From NCBI GenBank assembly GCA_010015655.1, contig ML976729.1:55895-96279 (forward strand): a stretch of 40,385 bases of DNA. The letters run 5' to 3'. The stretch comes from Bimuria novae-zelandiae CBS 107.79. Taxonomy: Eukaryota; Ascomycota; Dothideomycetes; Pleosporales; Didymosphaeriaceae. The translations under genes were made by a program, and so were the position numbers. Shown here one piece after another: positions 29,600 to 40,385 of this stretch; the stretch's first letter is position 1; every line of letters begins with the position of its first letter. The notes beneath the pieces are model-generated. The model did not search any database. It was not told the origin of the DNA and was given only the letters and a program-made list of their open reading frames with translations.

Positions 29600-32500
29600 A
29601 AGCCCTAAATAATAAGATAAATATAACTATAGTAACGACGTATATCGCGCGTACAATCGCGGACTATACAGATTAGCCTACAGCAGATGCAGAGCTCTTT
29701 AGTAAGTTCTATTAGGACTTTAAAGAATAGACTAAAGCCATGTTCCGGCGTGCGCATATAGTATATACTAAGGAACTAAAGTAGATCCTCTACTTTAAGG
29801 GCGTGTATACTAGTCGTGTTAATATGTCGCTAAGCAAAGCTATAGCTAAATTACTATATATAAAGGATTACCTAAAGTAGCTAAATAATTAGTTCTAATT
29901 TATTACCTTTAATAAGCGGTCAGCCGCGTATATACTATAAGAGTGGATAATACTAAGATAATACACTATAGGATTAGTACAACCCACGAACGTAAGGATA
30001 GCAGGTTAGACCTAGAGCCAAACTTCTATAAGGGTAGGAGACTAGGACATAAAGGATTAAAGAACCTACGCTTAAGATAAGATACGCTTTTAAGGTTAAG
30101 CTAGTTAATAATTAAATTAAAGATAATAGCTTGTAAAACTACTTATAAAAGTAATTAAATAAATACTATAAGTAGACTAGTAATAGTAAAGTTAATAACT
30201 TCTTTTTTTATGTAATAACTTTAATAGATTCCGCGAATATATACTAGTATACTTATAATATTTAAAGGGATAAAGTGTCCTTCTAATTATGCTCTTAAGT
30301 AATATAGACCCGGATAAGGTAATTCCCCTAATTAAGTTTAGTAACGAGAAACTAGATCTAAAGATAATTAATATCTTTACTAAAATATAGGACTATAAGA
30401 AGAAGTATACAAGGAAGCTATATAACCTCCTAGATAATAAGCTAAAGATCTTTTATAGTATCTGCTATCACGTAGACATCTAACTAGACTAATTCTATAT
30501 AGTCTTTCCGCGGATCCTGGAAGGCTATACACAGGAGTATTACCTCTACTTTATTAATTAGTAGATAGATATATTCCTAACTATATATATAAAGCTTAAG
30601 AACTATTTTAATATAAATATTAATTATAGCTACTACTACGCGGACTAGATAATAATATCTTTTATTAAAGTCTATAGGGAGAATCCTAATAAGATACTTT
30701 ATAAAGTCCTTAATATTATGCTAGATAAGCTCTAGTTGTGTAAGAGGACTCTTAGCTAGCAGTATATAAGAGAATATACACTTTAGATAACTATAATTAT
30801 AGTATGCTAGGGCGTTAAAGAGTTTATAATAGCGCTCTATAGGCTATCCCTAGAGTATAAGGTCCTATTTAAAGATCTATAATTTTTAATTAAAAACTCG
30901 CTCGCTATAACTACCTTTTTTAACTTTACTAAGGTAGACTATAATAACTAGTACTACTTAGACTATTAATATACTAATAATAGCTTTAGAAGAACGCAAG
31001 AGGATTATAACTTATAAAATATATAAGATAAGTTTATTAGTAAATATAGCTAACTTTAGTAGCGTTCTAAAGATAACCTATAGACTAACACACGAAGCAA
31101 TAAGAAGTGCTATATCTATAGCAAGACAGGCTATTAGTCTACGAACTATACGCTTAAGGAAAGAAGATAATCTAAAGCATAGTATATTATATACTATAAT
31201 ATTATAGGCAAGTAGATAGAATTTATAATATTTTTTATTACGTATAAAGGGGAAGAAGTTAACTAGTTCTTAAAGAGGAGCAAGAGAAAGAGGAAGAGAA
31301 AAAGGACTAAAAACTAGTAGTTAAGTACTTTATAAATTAGGCTTTCCTATACTAGGTAACTAGAGATAACGTTTATAGGTATAAAAAACTTATAATACTA
31401 GTAATATAGTTCCTTATTAAAGGCTACTACTTATAAGTTATGTACTAAAGTATTCTCCCAAATACTAGTGCCTCTAATATATTAATAGCTAAAAAGGAGT
31501 AATTTTAGGCGCTTTAAATTAAGGATTCTCTAATAACTTTAAACACGTCTACTACTAGAAACGTATTAGTTTAATTTAGTAAAAAAAATATTATTATATT
31601 AAATTAAACTACGCACGTGCGTATAAAAATTAAAAAAATTAAATTTAAAGTTTTAGACGTACTAACCCTATTCCTCCTCTATCCTAAAGATATAGATTAG
31701 TTACACGTATACTTTAATAATACTATAAATTAGCTAGTATAAGGAAAAGCAACATTCCTAGTAATTTATAAATAAGAATATTTATAGATTTACTAAAGTA
31801 AGGTAGAGCACGCGCGGGTATTCCTTATAAAAATTAAGCTTTAATATTTATATTAAAGGCCTAAGTACCTAGCTATTAAATAGCTAATATAATTACTTAA
31901 ATATATAGGGTATAATAATATAAATAAATAGCTATATTATAAGATCTTAAAGTTCTGCTACTACTACTAAGTATATAATTTAGTACTATAATAATTTAAA
32001 TTCTAGCTAAAAGATAACTAAGAATTTAACTTTAAAATTTTTATAAATATAATATACCTAAGTAAGAAGCTAGTGCTTTACGTAATTAATTTAGCTATAA
32101 CCTTTAATAGCGCTCGATTTCTACGATCTATGAGTGCGAAAGACACCTGGGAGGCAATCCGTTTATTATAGATTAATACGTACTAAGGGTCGCTAGATAT
32201 TATTACCTACGACACGGGTACTAACTTCGCATCTATTAAGTTTAGATCTAAGGTAAAGATTATAGGAATTACCTGTAAATAGGTGCTGGTAGAGGCTCAC
32301 TAGTCTATTAGCAAGGTGGAAAGGTACTATACACCTCTTAGACGCGCGTACGAGATCATAAGGGCAGAGCTCGACTCTAGCACCAGCGACGTCGCAGTGC
32401 TACAGATGGCAGTCAAGGCCGTCAACGACACCGCTGGCCTAGACGGACTTGTACCCACGCTGCTCGTCTTCGGCGCATACCCTCGGGTATCCATGGACTC

Positions 32501-34500
32501 GCCACCATTACCATTGACAATACGTCGCGCTGAAGCAATCTAGAAAGCGATGAAGGCGCTGCGGAGGGCCGTAGCAGAACGTGCAGTAAGCAACGCACTT
32601 AACACTAGGAATAGGATAAATATAGATAAGTTGCTCTTACTACCTCTATAGAGTGAGGTAATGGTATAGCGTAAGAAGAATGGATGGCAAGGGCCGTACA
32701 AGGTTATTAACATAAAGGATCACAATGTTACTGTAGATATGGTTAACGGCCTAACGACGTTCCGATCCACAGTCGTAAAACCTTACTACCAAGACACGAC
32801 TATAGACGTGATTCTAGCTGTAGACAAAGGGGAAGGACTAACTACTGCTAAATAGTAGCTGCTAGCAGCTACACAGTCAACCTAGCCTCGTAAGCGGGGC
32901 TGCTTGCCTGGATCTAAGAACAAGCGTACGGTGCAATACCTAATAAGGAAGGAGGAGGACAATTACGCCCTAGCTATTAAGCTATATATTAATAGCGTAA
33001 TTAACACCCTAGGCGCCTCTTTTAAAGTATTTAATTAAAAAAAAAATAATAACCTTATTAGTTATAGAATAGTTAGTTTTAAGCTATTTAACCTAACTAT
33101 ATATAATAAGTATTATATCTTTAAGTCGCGTATAGTTCGCGAAGTTAAAGGCAAGACTATAGTCTTATATAAAAAATTATAAATTATTATTTAAAGCTAT
33201 AATAATAAGGGTAAATATAAAATTTTAACGTAGTCTTTAACTATCTAATAAGCTAGTTAGCACTTAATACTAGCCCTAGTACCTATATTACTTACTAAAG
33301 GCATGTCTATAGAACTACGCAATATTACACAGGCATATCTATACGTATAAACTAAGCTATTCTATACGATTTTAGCGCACCTACCTAAGGAGCTTATAAT
33401 AAAATATTTTAAAGGTATAATTATTCGCGTGATTAAGCTACTATATAGAATTATAGAGGCAGGAGTTTACTAGTTTACTACGTACTAAAGACACTACTAT
33501 AAAGAGCTTAATATAGCTATATTTATATATAATCTATGCCTCTTAATTACGAATAAAGAACTAGAAACATTTAGTATAGTAAGTCTATAAATAGATAATA
33601 TACTTATAATTATAATACTTATATTTTTTAGCGTAAAGGACACCGCGCTTTAAAAAGCTAACTTCTAAGCTAAGCTAAAGGAGAAACTATCTAAAGACGT
33701 ACTACTAGAGTTTAATAAATATATTTTTACGTTATATAAAAACGCTATTTAACTAACGCAAAAGGGGTAAGGAGCTAAAATTAATACTATTAATTTAAAG
33801 GTAGTAGACTAAGTATAGAGATATATAGAGCAGCGCGCGCGCGGCGCGTATATTACTTTTATCTACTAACCTAAAGTATCTTTTAACCTTTCTATAGTTA
33901 CGTAAATATAGCAACCTGCGGATACGGACTATAGGAAACTTAACTACTAGCTAAATTAATAAGCTAAGAACTTATAGTAAGGATTACAGTATATTCCCCT
34001 TAATCTTACTATAGTTAAATTAATAATATTTATAAATAGTTTTTTTACTAATAATTAAGACCTTAGCTTATAGCTAGGGTACCTACTTATTCTTGTTAAT
34101 AAGTCTAGTAAATAAGATAATACATTCAACATACGTAGCAACGTAATATATTAGAGTTTAATTAAATATAAACGCGTTACTAGAAGCGTCTTAGCATTAA
34201 AGATATATAGTATAGTTAGTAGCGTTAATATTGCTATCGCTATCTTAATAATACTTAAAATAATTATAGAACGCCTAGGTCTACCGTTAATCCTACTTAT
34301 TATATATATAAACTTATACTTACTATATAAGTGCCTCGTTAAACTTGGTACTACAAATAAGAAGCGCTTAATAATTAATATTATAGCACTCCGCTAGTCG
34401 TACAAGCGCCGCGAGATTATAGAGATTAAATAAATTAATAGTAAAAATAGCCCTATAAACGCAGTTATAAAAGCTACGCTAAATTACGCATTTAAATAAT
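29600..34500 (+). pseudogene. copia gag-pol relic
   Basis: Gag: FKEWTKAMFRRAHI (about 29715), then ILYFKGVYTS, and a zinc knuckle CYIYSKTGY near 31110. Integrase: ITYDTGTNFAS (Asp, about 32200) and EAH-SISKVERYYTPLRRA (Glu, about 32300). Reverse transcriptase: NITQAYLYV (about 33322) with IDNILIII in place of the QTDD-type box (about 33590). RNase H: CLVKLGTTNKKRL (about 34333) and a degraded NPADAMTK-like end. Many stops. Motif order int-RT-RH defines Ty1/copia. Confidence 0.8.
32316..32543 (+). other. RIP-poor coding island within copia integrase
   Basis: 75 uninterrupted codons (MERYYTPLRRAYEIIRAEL on) that belong to the integrase C-terminal side. Sequence from about 32100 to 32990 keeps CA/TG dinucleotides and GC while both flanks are almost pure TpA-rich decay. 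Confidence 0.7.
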
Positions 34501-34589
34501 TTATTAATAATAATATACTATTAATACGAGTAGAGGGATCTATGTAGTAACCTACAGAATAGTATGCTATAATAATAAAAGGTTACTAG

Positions 34590-34789
34590 TGTTAGTATAC
34601 ATATATCCTATCGCCTAAGGCTGCTTAATGCTGCCTAACGTACCGCCTCGATCCTACTTCGGTCCAACTCGCACCGAGCCCATGTATACCTTCGTAGCAC
34701 CCACGTTCATAGATAGAATATACCAATAGCAATATACAAGACATTCGTTACTGTTATCACCCGTACGATCGTACAAAGGCCTACCAACA
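34590..34789 (+). repeat. 3' LTR of inner copia
   Basis: 200 bp starting TGTTAGTATACATAT and ending GCCTACCAACA; followed by the CTACT duplication. It retains more C and G than the 5' LTR in its second half. Confidence 0.9.
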
Positions 34790-36484
34790 CTACTATTAAT
34801 ATCTAATAATTTTAACTACTCTTACGGATTTATACTAGTATATTTACAACGCCTAAAAGGGCTAAATGTCCCCTCTATTAAACTATTAGGCAAGATAGAC
34901 CCGTACTAAGTGGTTCCTCTAATTAAGTTTAATAATAAAAAGCTAGATCTAGCTACTATTAATGTCTTCATAAAGATGTGGGACCGTGATAAGAAGTATA
35001 CTAGGAAGCTATATAATTTCTTAAGTAATAGGCTAAAGTTTTTCTCTAGTATCTATTATTATATAGATATCTAACTAGGGTAATTTTATATTATTTTTTT
35101 TTGCGTATTCGTAGCGAACGTGTAGAACGTTATTATCTCTACTTTATTAATTAATAAATAAACATATTCCTAACTATATATATAAAGATAAAGAACTACT
35201 TTAACACGGACTTCACCTATAGCTTTAACTACGTAGACTTGACGATAATATTATTTGTTAAAGTCTTTTAAAAAAAACTTTAATATGACTTTTTATAAGG
35301 TACTAGACAGTATGCTAAATAAGCTTTAGTTTTATTAAAGTGTACTTAAGTAATAATATATTAAAGAATATGCACTTTACATGACTATAATTATAGCATG
35401 CTATAGTATTAAGAACCTTAAGATAGTATTATATAAGATATCCCTAAAGTATAAAGTTCTATTTAAAAATCTATAGTCTTTAATTAAAAACTCGCTTGCT
35501 ATAACCACCTCTATTAACTTTATAAACATAGATTTAGGTAGCTAATACTATTTAGACTATTAGTACACTAGTAATAACTTTAGAAGAAGGTGAGGTAATC
35601 ACAATCTATGCGGTGGATATAGTATATTTGCCCGCGAACGTAGTAGGTTTCTGCAACGTCTTAGAGATAATTTCGAGATAATCTCACAGAGAAATAAGAA
35701 ATTTTATATTTATAGTGAGATAGGCTACTAGTCCACTAACTATATACTTAAAGAAAGGAAGCATTCTAAGACCTAGTACCTTATATATTATACGATTATA
35801 ACTAAGGAAATATAGTACGCTGTATTCCTTACTAAGTATAAAAAGAAAAAAGTTAACTTGATTTTTATAAAAAATTAAGAGGGAGATAAATAGGAATAGT
35901 AACTTATAATTAAGTACCTTACTAACTAAGCCTTCCTTTACCTTGTTACTAGAGTGGATATTTATAAGTATACTAAGCTAAACATGCTAGCCTCGCAGTT
36001 TCTTATTAAAAACTAATATTTAAAAATTACGTATTAAGGTATTCTACCTAATACTAGCGCCTTAAATATCTTAATAGTAGAAAAAGAGCAGTTCTTAGCG
36101 CTTTAAGGAAAAGATCTTACTATAACTTTAAATACCTTTACTACTAGGAATATATTAGTCTAATTTAGTAAAGCTAGTATTACTATATTAATTAGAACCG
36201 CATACGTTTCTATAGAAATTAGAAAGATTATATTTTAAGTCTTAAATATAATTACCCTATTTCTCCTTTATTTAAAAGACATAGACCATTTATATATCTA
36301 TTTTAATAATACTACGGACTAGCTTGTACAAGGACAAGCAACTTTTTTAGTTATTTATAAATAAGGATACCTGTAGTTCTACCTAAGCAAGGCAGAATAT
36401 GGGCCGGTATTTCTTATAGAAACTAAGCTAAGACGTCTACACTAGAGATTTAGATATCTAGCTATAAAGTGACTAATGAGAATG
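34790..36484 (+). mobile_element. outer copia relic, right part, truncated
   Basis: Continues the outer gag after the nested insertion: DPY..VPLIKFNNKKLDL, RKLYNFLSNRLKFFSSI and a knuckle near 35700 (FYIYSEIGY) match the inner copy at 30300-31130. It ends at about 36484 within the pre-integrase region (RRLH.RF motif). Integrase, reverse transcriptase and the 3' LTR are missing. Confidence 0.7.
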
Positions 36485-36697
36485 CTCAACGTGGATAGCC
36501 GGTACACCTGGATCTCCACTAAGTTGGGGGAAAAGAGTGTCGCAACTTTGCAGTAATCACCGCGTACACCTAGCTACCTCTTCTGATGTACGCAAGATCG
36601 TGCACTTAATACCAAGTATTAGTATCTCTAGAGGGAGCCGGGACGGCAGGTGTTAAAAGTCGTGCGACGAAACGATGATAGACAAGTCGCTCGAGTA
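36485..36697. other. unmutated spacer
   Basis: About 210 bp of normal composition between the truncated copia and the next Fot-type element. No gene or repeat recognised. Confidence 0.5.
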
Positions 36698-38955
36698 ACG
36701 TGTCTGTGCGCGTAACGACCGGATTCGCGTAATGCCCGCACAACACTATTAACGCTCTATTAAAAATTAGACTATAAAGCTACTTATAATTAATATTATT
36801 AAGAGATTTTCTAGAAAAGTATTACATTAATACTTATAATTAATTTACACTATTTAAATTTATTTAAAAGCTTAATGTTGCAGCCGCGCTGTATAGATTT
36901 AACGTGTCCTTACGTGCAATAATCATGTCCGCGCAATAATCGCGCTAATACTAAAATAACTTAAACTTAAACGAGTTATAACTTAATTAATATAAGGTTA
37001 ATTAACGATATAGTGGTAGCTATTAAAATGCTAAAGCTAAGAGAAACTTTTTAATATACTAAAATTACTATAAAATATTATATTAATTATCTTACCCTAT
37101 CGCGGCGGCATAAGTAGGTCTAATTATTATAAATAGCCTAAGTAATAAAGTAATAAAAGCTTAATTTATAATAATAGGTAGAGCTTATTAAATATATAAA
37201 AGGTATTATAGCGCGTTACTTACTACCTATAAAAGAAATAATATAAAATTTTGCGTTAATAATAGCTAAGGAGCCTATACGCGAGTGCTAGGTTATACGC
37301 TTTATTAACTAATATAGTATATATTTTATCTCTTAATAGGAGCTAGTATAGATAGTAATCGCTATAATACTAACTTAGGCGATAAATATAGCCTCTATTT
37401 TAATTTCCTAAGTAGTAAAATAAAGGAATACGACATTAAACCTTAGCATACGTATAATATAGATAAAAAGGGGTTGCTAATTAGTATTGTTAGTAGATTA
37501 AAACGGATGTTTAGTAGGCAAATATAGGAGAAGAAGAAAGTTAAAGTAGCTTTTTAAAATAGATCTTATAAATAAATTATTATCTTAGCGTTACTACTAA
37601 GTCTTATTTATTAGGCTACTAATAATAGTATATAATTAAGCTAGGTTAAAGATATTAAGACAGAAAAGTATAACATATATATATCCTTTTTACCTTTAGG
37701 CTAGAAAAATAACGATATTAGGCTTACCTGGCTTAAGCAGGTGTTTAATTACTATACTAAGGTAAAAGCTTAATAATCTTACTAGCTACTTATCCTTAAT
37801 AGCTATAAATCTTATATTACTATAAATTTTATTAATTACTATAATTAAAATAAGATCTTCCTAGCTATACTTCTATCTTATTTAACGTATATACTTCAGC
37901 TACTTAATATAGTGCTCTTTAAGCCTTTTTTATTAGCCTACTTAGCTAAGCTTACATCCTATCTCTAAAAAAGCTAAGGTTTAATTTTAATTAAAAAAGG
38001 CAATTTTTCCACTTTTTTTAAAAGGCCTAAATATACTTTTTTAAAGAAGAGACGATGATTAAGTTTTTTAATACTACTAGTATATTACCTTTTAACCTAG
38101 AGGTTAAACCTAAAAGATTCGAGAAATCTACTTAGAATAATAACTAAAGATTATAAGAAAGCTCTAAATTAGTACTAAGTAAGGATAACTAGCGTAAGCT
38201 AGATTATTTTATATAAGCTATAAAATAATAGAGTAAAAAGGCCGTGCAAAAGTTTAGCTACTCTACTATAAGAATATTAGATTAAGAGAAGCGCTTACTA
38301 CTAAAAAAAAGTATAAAAAAAAGCCTAAGCCTCTTAATCTTTAATAATATTAAAAGTACTATAGTAGGGTGGTCTTCTAATTACTAAGGAAGGTTAAGGA
38401 GGCTTGTATACGCTAGTCTATAAAGGAGTAAAAGGAAAAGGAGCAGAAGCTTTAAAAAGCTAAGATAGCTAAGTTTAGGAAGTTAACTAAGCTATATAAG
38501 GAGAAAATTATAGAGGAGAAGCGTGTGGCGCGGGAGGCAGCCAAGGTAGCTAGGGAGCAGGAAAGGGCTGAGAAGGCAACAGAGCACGCTCGCGAAAAGG
38601 AGGCTCGTAACATAACAAAAGCTCTACAATCTATCCAAAAGGGTAAGAGAAAGGCGCCGCAGCCATTTATAAAAAGCAACAAGCGCTAAAAACGTGTAGT
38701 TGACGCTGTAGCTACTAAGGAGGCCTTAGGTGCCGCATTAGTAGCTCCGCCCAAGCCTACGCGGCGCGGCCGCAACGTTAAGCTTCTAAGTAAATATTAG
38801 TAGCGCAGGTTGATCGCAAGCACTAATATAATACTTAATAAAAAAATCTCGTGATAATAGTTACTATATGTGGCTCTATAGCTTTATTCTTAGGTGAGCT
38901 TGTTTGGTGTTCCGCGATTGTTGCACGAACAAGATCGTTGCGCGCACGGACACGG
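36698..38955 (+). mobile_element. Fot-type element A, complete, heavily RIP-mutated
   Basis: 2258 bp. Left end ACGTGTCTGTGCGCGTAACG follows a TA (36696-36697); right end CGCGCACGGACACGG precedes TA (38956-38957). Terminal inverted repeats run on inward for about 100 bp, to the AAGAGATTTTCT / AAAAATCTCGTG motifs. The interior encodes a degraded transposase on the plus strand. Confidence 0.82.
37020..38800 (+). pseudogene. Fot1/pogo-type transposase relic of element A
   Basis: Recognisable blocks: IDKKGLLISIVSRLKRMFS (about 37460-37520), WLKQVFNYYTK, LLILNSYKSYITI, FLAILLSYLTY and LLNIVLFKPFLLAYLAKLTS (about 37720-37970), KKGNF, then the lysine-rich C-terminus from about 38440 (RVAREAAKVAREQERAEKA, SIQKGKRKAPQP) ending RRGRNVKLLSKY. 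Stops are frequent in the catalytic part; the C-terminal 38515-38690 portion is much less mutated. Confidence 0.75.
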
Positions 38956-38975
38956 TAACGTGTCCGTGCACCCAA
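38941..38975. repeat. palindromic junction of two element ends
   Basis: CGCGCACGGACACGGTA at 38941-38957 directly followed by ACGTGTCCGTGCACC: the right end of element A and the left end of element B face each other over one TA and form a near-perfect palindrome. Confidence 0.8.
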
Positions 38976-40385
38976 TGCACGGATTCAGCCAATGCACGCC
39001 GAACACCATAAACGCTCTATTAGAAATAAGGCTGCAGAACCACCCACAAATAATATTATTATAAGATTTTCTACTAGGATAGTAAATCGATAGCTGCGAT
39101 TTATTTGCACTATTTAAATCTATCTAGAAGCTTGACGTCGCGGCCGCTCCGTGTGGATTTGGTTGGGGCAGCAGATGCGCCCTTTAAGGCCTCCCCAACA
39201 TCTGTAGCATTAACAACACGTTTCTGACGCTTTCTGCTCTGTAGAGATGGCTGAGAAGCTTTTCTCTTACTCCTTTAGGATAGTTGTAGAGCCTTTTTAG
39301 CGTTATTGGCAGACTTCTAGGCAGTGCGCTAAGCTGCCTTTTTAGCTCTCTCCTTCTCCTTTGCCTTCTTCGCTGCCTCTCTCGCTGCACGCTTTTCTTG
39401 CTAGATTTTCTCCTTGTATAGCTTAGCTACCTTCTTTAGCTCTACTATCTTTGCTTTTTAAAGCTACTACTACTTATCCTCTTACTCCTTAATTAATTAA
39501 CGATAACGTGCCTCCCTTACTTTCCTTAGTGACTATAAGATAGCCCTACTATGATACTCCTAGCGCTATTAAAGGTCTAGAGCTTTACTCTTCTTATTAC
39601 GCTTCTTCTTAATAGATAGCGCCTGCCTAAGCCCATCGTTGTCATGCTTAAGCAGCTCATTTTCAACAGATAGGTGGTGGAGTGATTAACAAAGCTTCTG
39701 TGTATCCTTGCTACTTTGATCACTTACTGCAGAGCGTATAAGCCTATCTATCTTTCTCTAGTCATGATCGCTAAGCCCTGATGAGGAGCTATTGCCTAAT
39801 TCTTGATCTTGGGTGAACCTATTAAGGATAGGGTTAGGATCAGGTGGCGATATACCTGTGGCTCTAAAAGAGCTGAGGATAGTTAATTCCTTGAAAGAGG
39901 CCTTCCACGCATTCTAGAATAGGGGAAAGAAGTCGCCTTTGGTGATAGAAGCTAGGCCCTAGCTTCTATAAAGGTATCTTGATAGCTCTGCTGAGTAGGC
40001 TGTTGATAGAGGCTTAAACATCGCAATATTAAGTAGCTAAAGTGTATAAGTTAAATAAGGAGGCAGGATAGCAAGCAGGATCCTATTCTAATTATAGTAG
40101 TTAATAAAGTCTATAGTAACATAAGATCCGTGGCCGTCTATAATTAAAAGTTAATATAATCGTCGAGCCTTCTCTTTTGTACAGCGATCAAACACCTGCT
40201 CAAGCCAGGCAAGCCCGATATTGTTGTTCGTCCAGCTAGAGGATGATAAGGTGATAAAGACTTCATGATATCCTGCCTTGATATCCTCTACCCAGCTTGA
40301 TTGGATGTCCTTGTTGGCAGCCTCATAGATAAGGCTTGGCGGCAAAGCTGATCCATCAGCGCAGATACATGCTAGGAGCGTGATC
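38958..40385 (-). mobile_element. Fot-type element B, right part beyond window
   Basis: Left end ACGTGTCCGTGCACCCAATG at 38958, then the same subterminal motifs as element A (AACGCTCTATTAGAAATAAG, AAGATTTTCT near 39062). The transposase is on the minus strand, so the end seen is its 3' end. Much less mutated than A. Confidence 0.8.
39150..40385 (-). pseudogene. Fot1/pogo-type transposase of element B, partial
   Basis: Reads leftward from the window edge: MPPSLIYEAANKDIQSSW, KAGYHEVFITL, NIGLAWLEQVFDRCTKEKAR (40151-40345 open), LLIIDGHGSYVTIDF (Asp of the catalytic triad), ILPPYLTYTL, MFKPLSTAYS, KGDFFPLF and GISPPDPNP. The tail is a lysine-rich coiled coil ending SGRDVKLLDRF near 39140. Stops occur at single Trp/Gln sites only, so RIP is light. 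The N-terminus lies outside the window. Confidence 0.8.

Larger units (their letters stand above)
28972..34789 (+). mobile_element. full-length Ty1/copia retrotransposon nested in the outer copy
   Basis: 5818 bp with two 200-bp LTRs (28972-29171 and 34590-34789) that begin TGT and end ACA. A five-base target duplication, CTACT, lies at 28967-28971 and 34790-34794. Gag, protease, integrase, reverse transcriptase and RNase H follow in copia order. Most of the interior is RIP-mutated; 32100-32990 and the right LTR are much less so. Confidence 0.92.

Noticed and set aside
38452..38682. 76-codon minus-strand frame
   Set aside because: Antisense to the lysine-rich C-terminus of the Fot-type element A transposase.
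1..40385. CRISPR arrays and bacterial operons
   Set aside because: No regularly spaced repeats; introns, RIP and protein families are fungal.

Overview
The window is from a filamentous ascomycete genome (Pezizomycotina, most likely Dothideomycetes). Genes have short introns of about 40-57 nt, with GT/AG ends and often a GCTAAC-like branch site. The window holds one conserved eukaryotic gene (dynactin subunit 6), fungal-type accessory proteins, and long AT-rich tracts in which transposons are peppered with TAG/TAA stops where Trp or Gln codons are expected. That pattern (CpA to TpA on both strands) is the mark of repeat-induced point mutation (RIP).

Layout. 1-2522: decayed Fot1/pogo transposon carrying a 216-bp mariner-type MITE. 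2523-4031: mixed sequence without a confident gene. 4032-11710: compact island of seven accessory genes, largely free of RIP: two coiled-coil proteins, a degenerate kinase-fold protein, a small charged protein, a four-exon ferric reductase, a MADS-box-like protein and a 507-aa unknown protein. Three divergent pairs share very short promoters. 12178-14483: a 5'-truncated PD-(D/E)XK nuclease-like gene ending at a Fot-type terminal-repeat remnant, then a kinase pseudogene with two in-frame stops. 14484-16250: no recognisable gene. 16250-18661 (minus): relic of a DUF3435 tyrosine recombinase, the family of Starship 'captains', with an unmutated first exon and a RIP-mutated body.

19030-23400: RIP-degraded Ty3/gypsy pol relic (minus), followed by a Fot-type terminus to about 24001. 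24506-25872: unmutated pocket with the 3' half of an FMN-dependent alpha-hydroxy-acid dehydrogenase directly behind dynactin subunit 6. 26384-27712: complete but dead Tc1/mariner element. 27715-36484: a Ty1/copia relic interrupted by a full-length copy of the same family (28972-34789, 200-bp LTRs, CTACT target duplication). 36698-38955 and 38958-40385: two Fot-type elements abutting in opposite orientation across a single TA.

How it fits together. The main inference is that the accessory island, which includes a ferric reductase (a recurrent Starship cargo gene), lies downstream of a decayed DUF3435 gene that points toward it. This fits an eroded Starship giant transposon whose captain edge is near 18.7 kb and whose other end is not in the window. 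No boundary repeat could be identified, so this is a hypothesis. The rest of the window is a nested graveyard of RIP-inactivated elements around one housekeeping gene.
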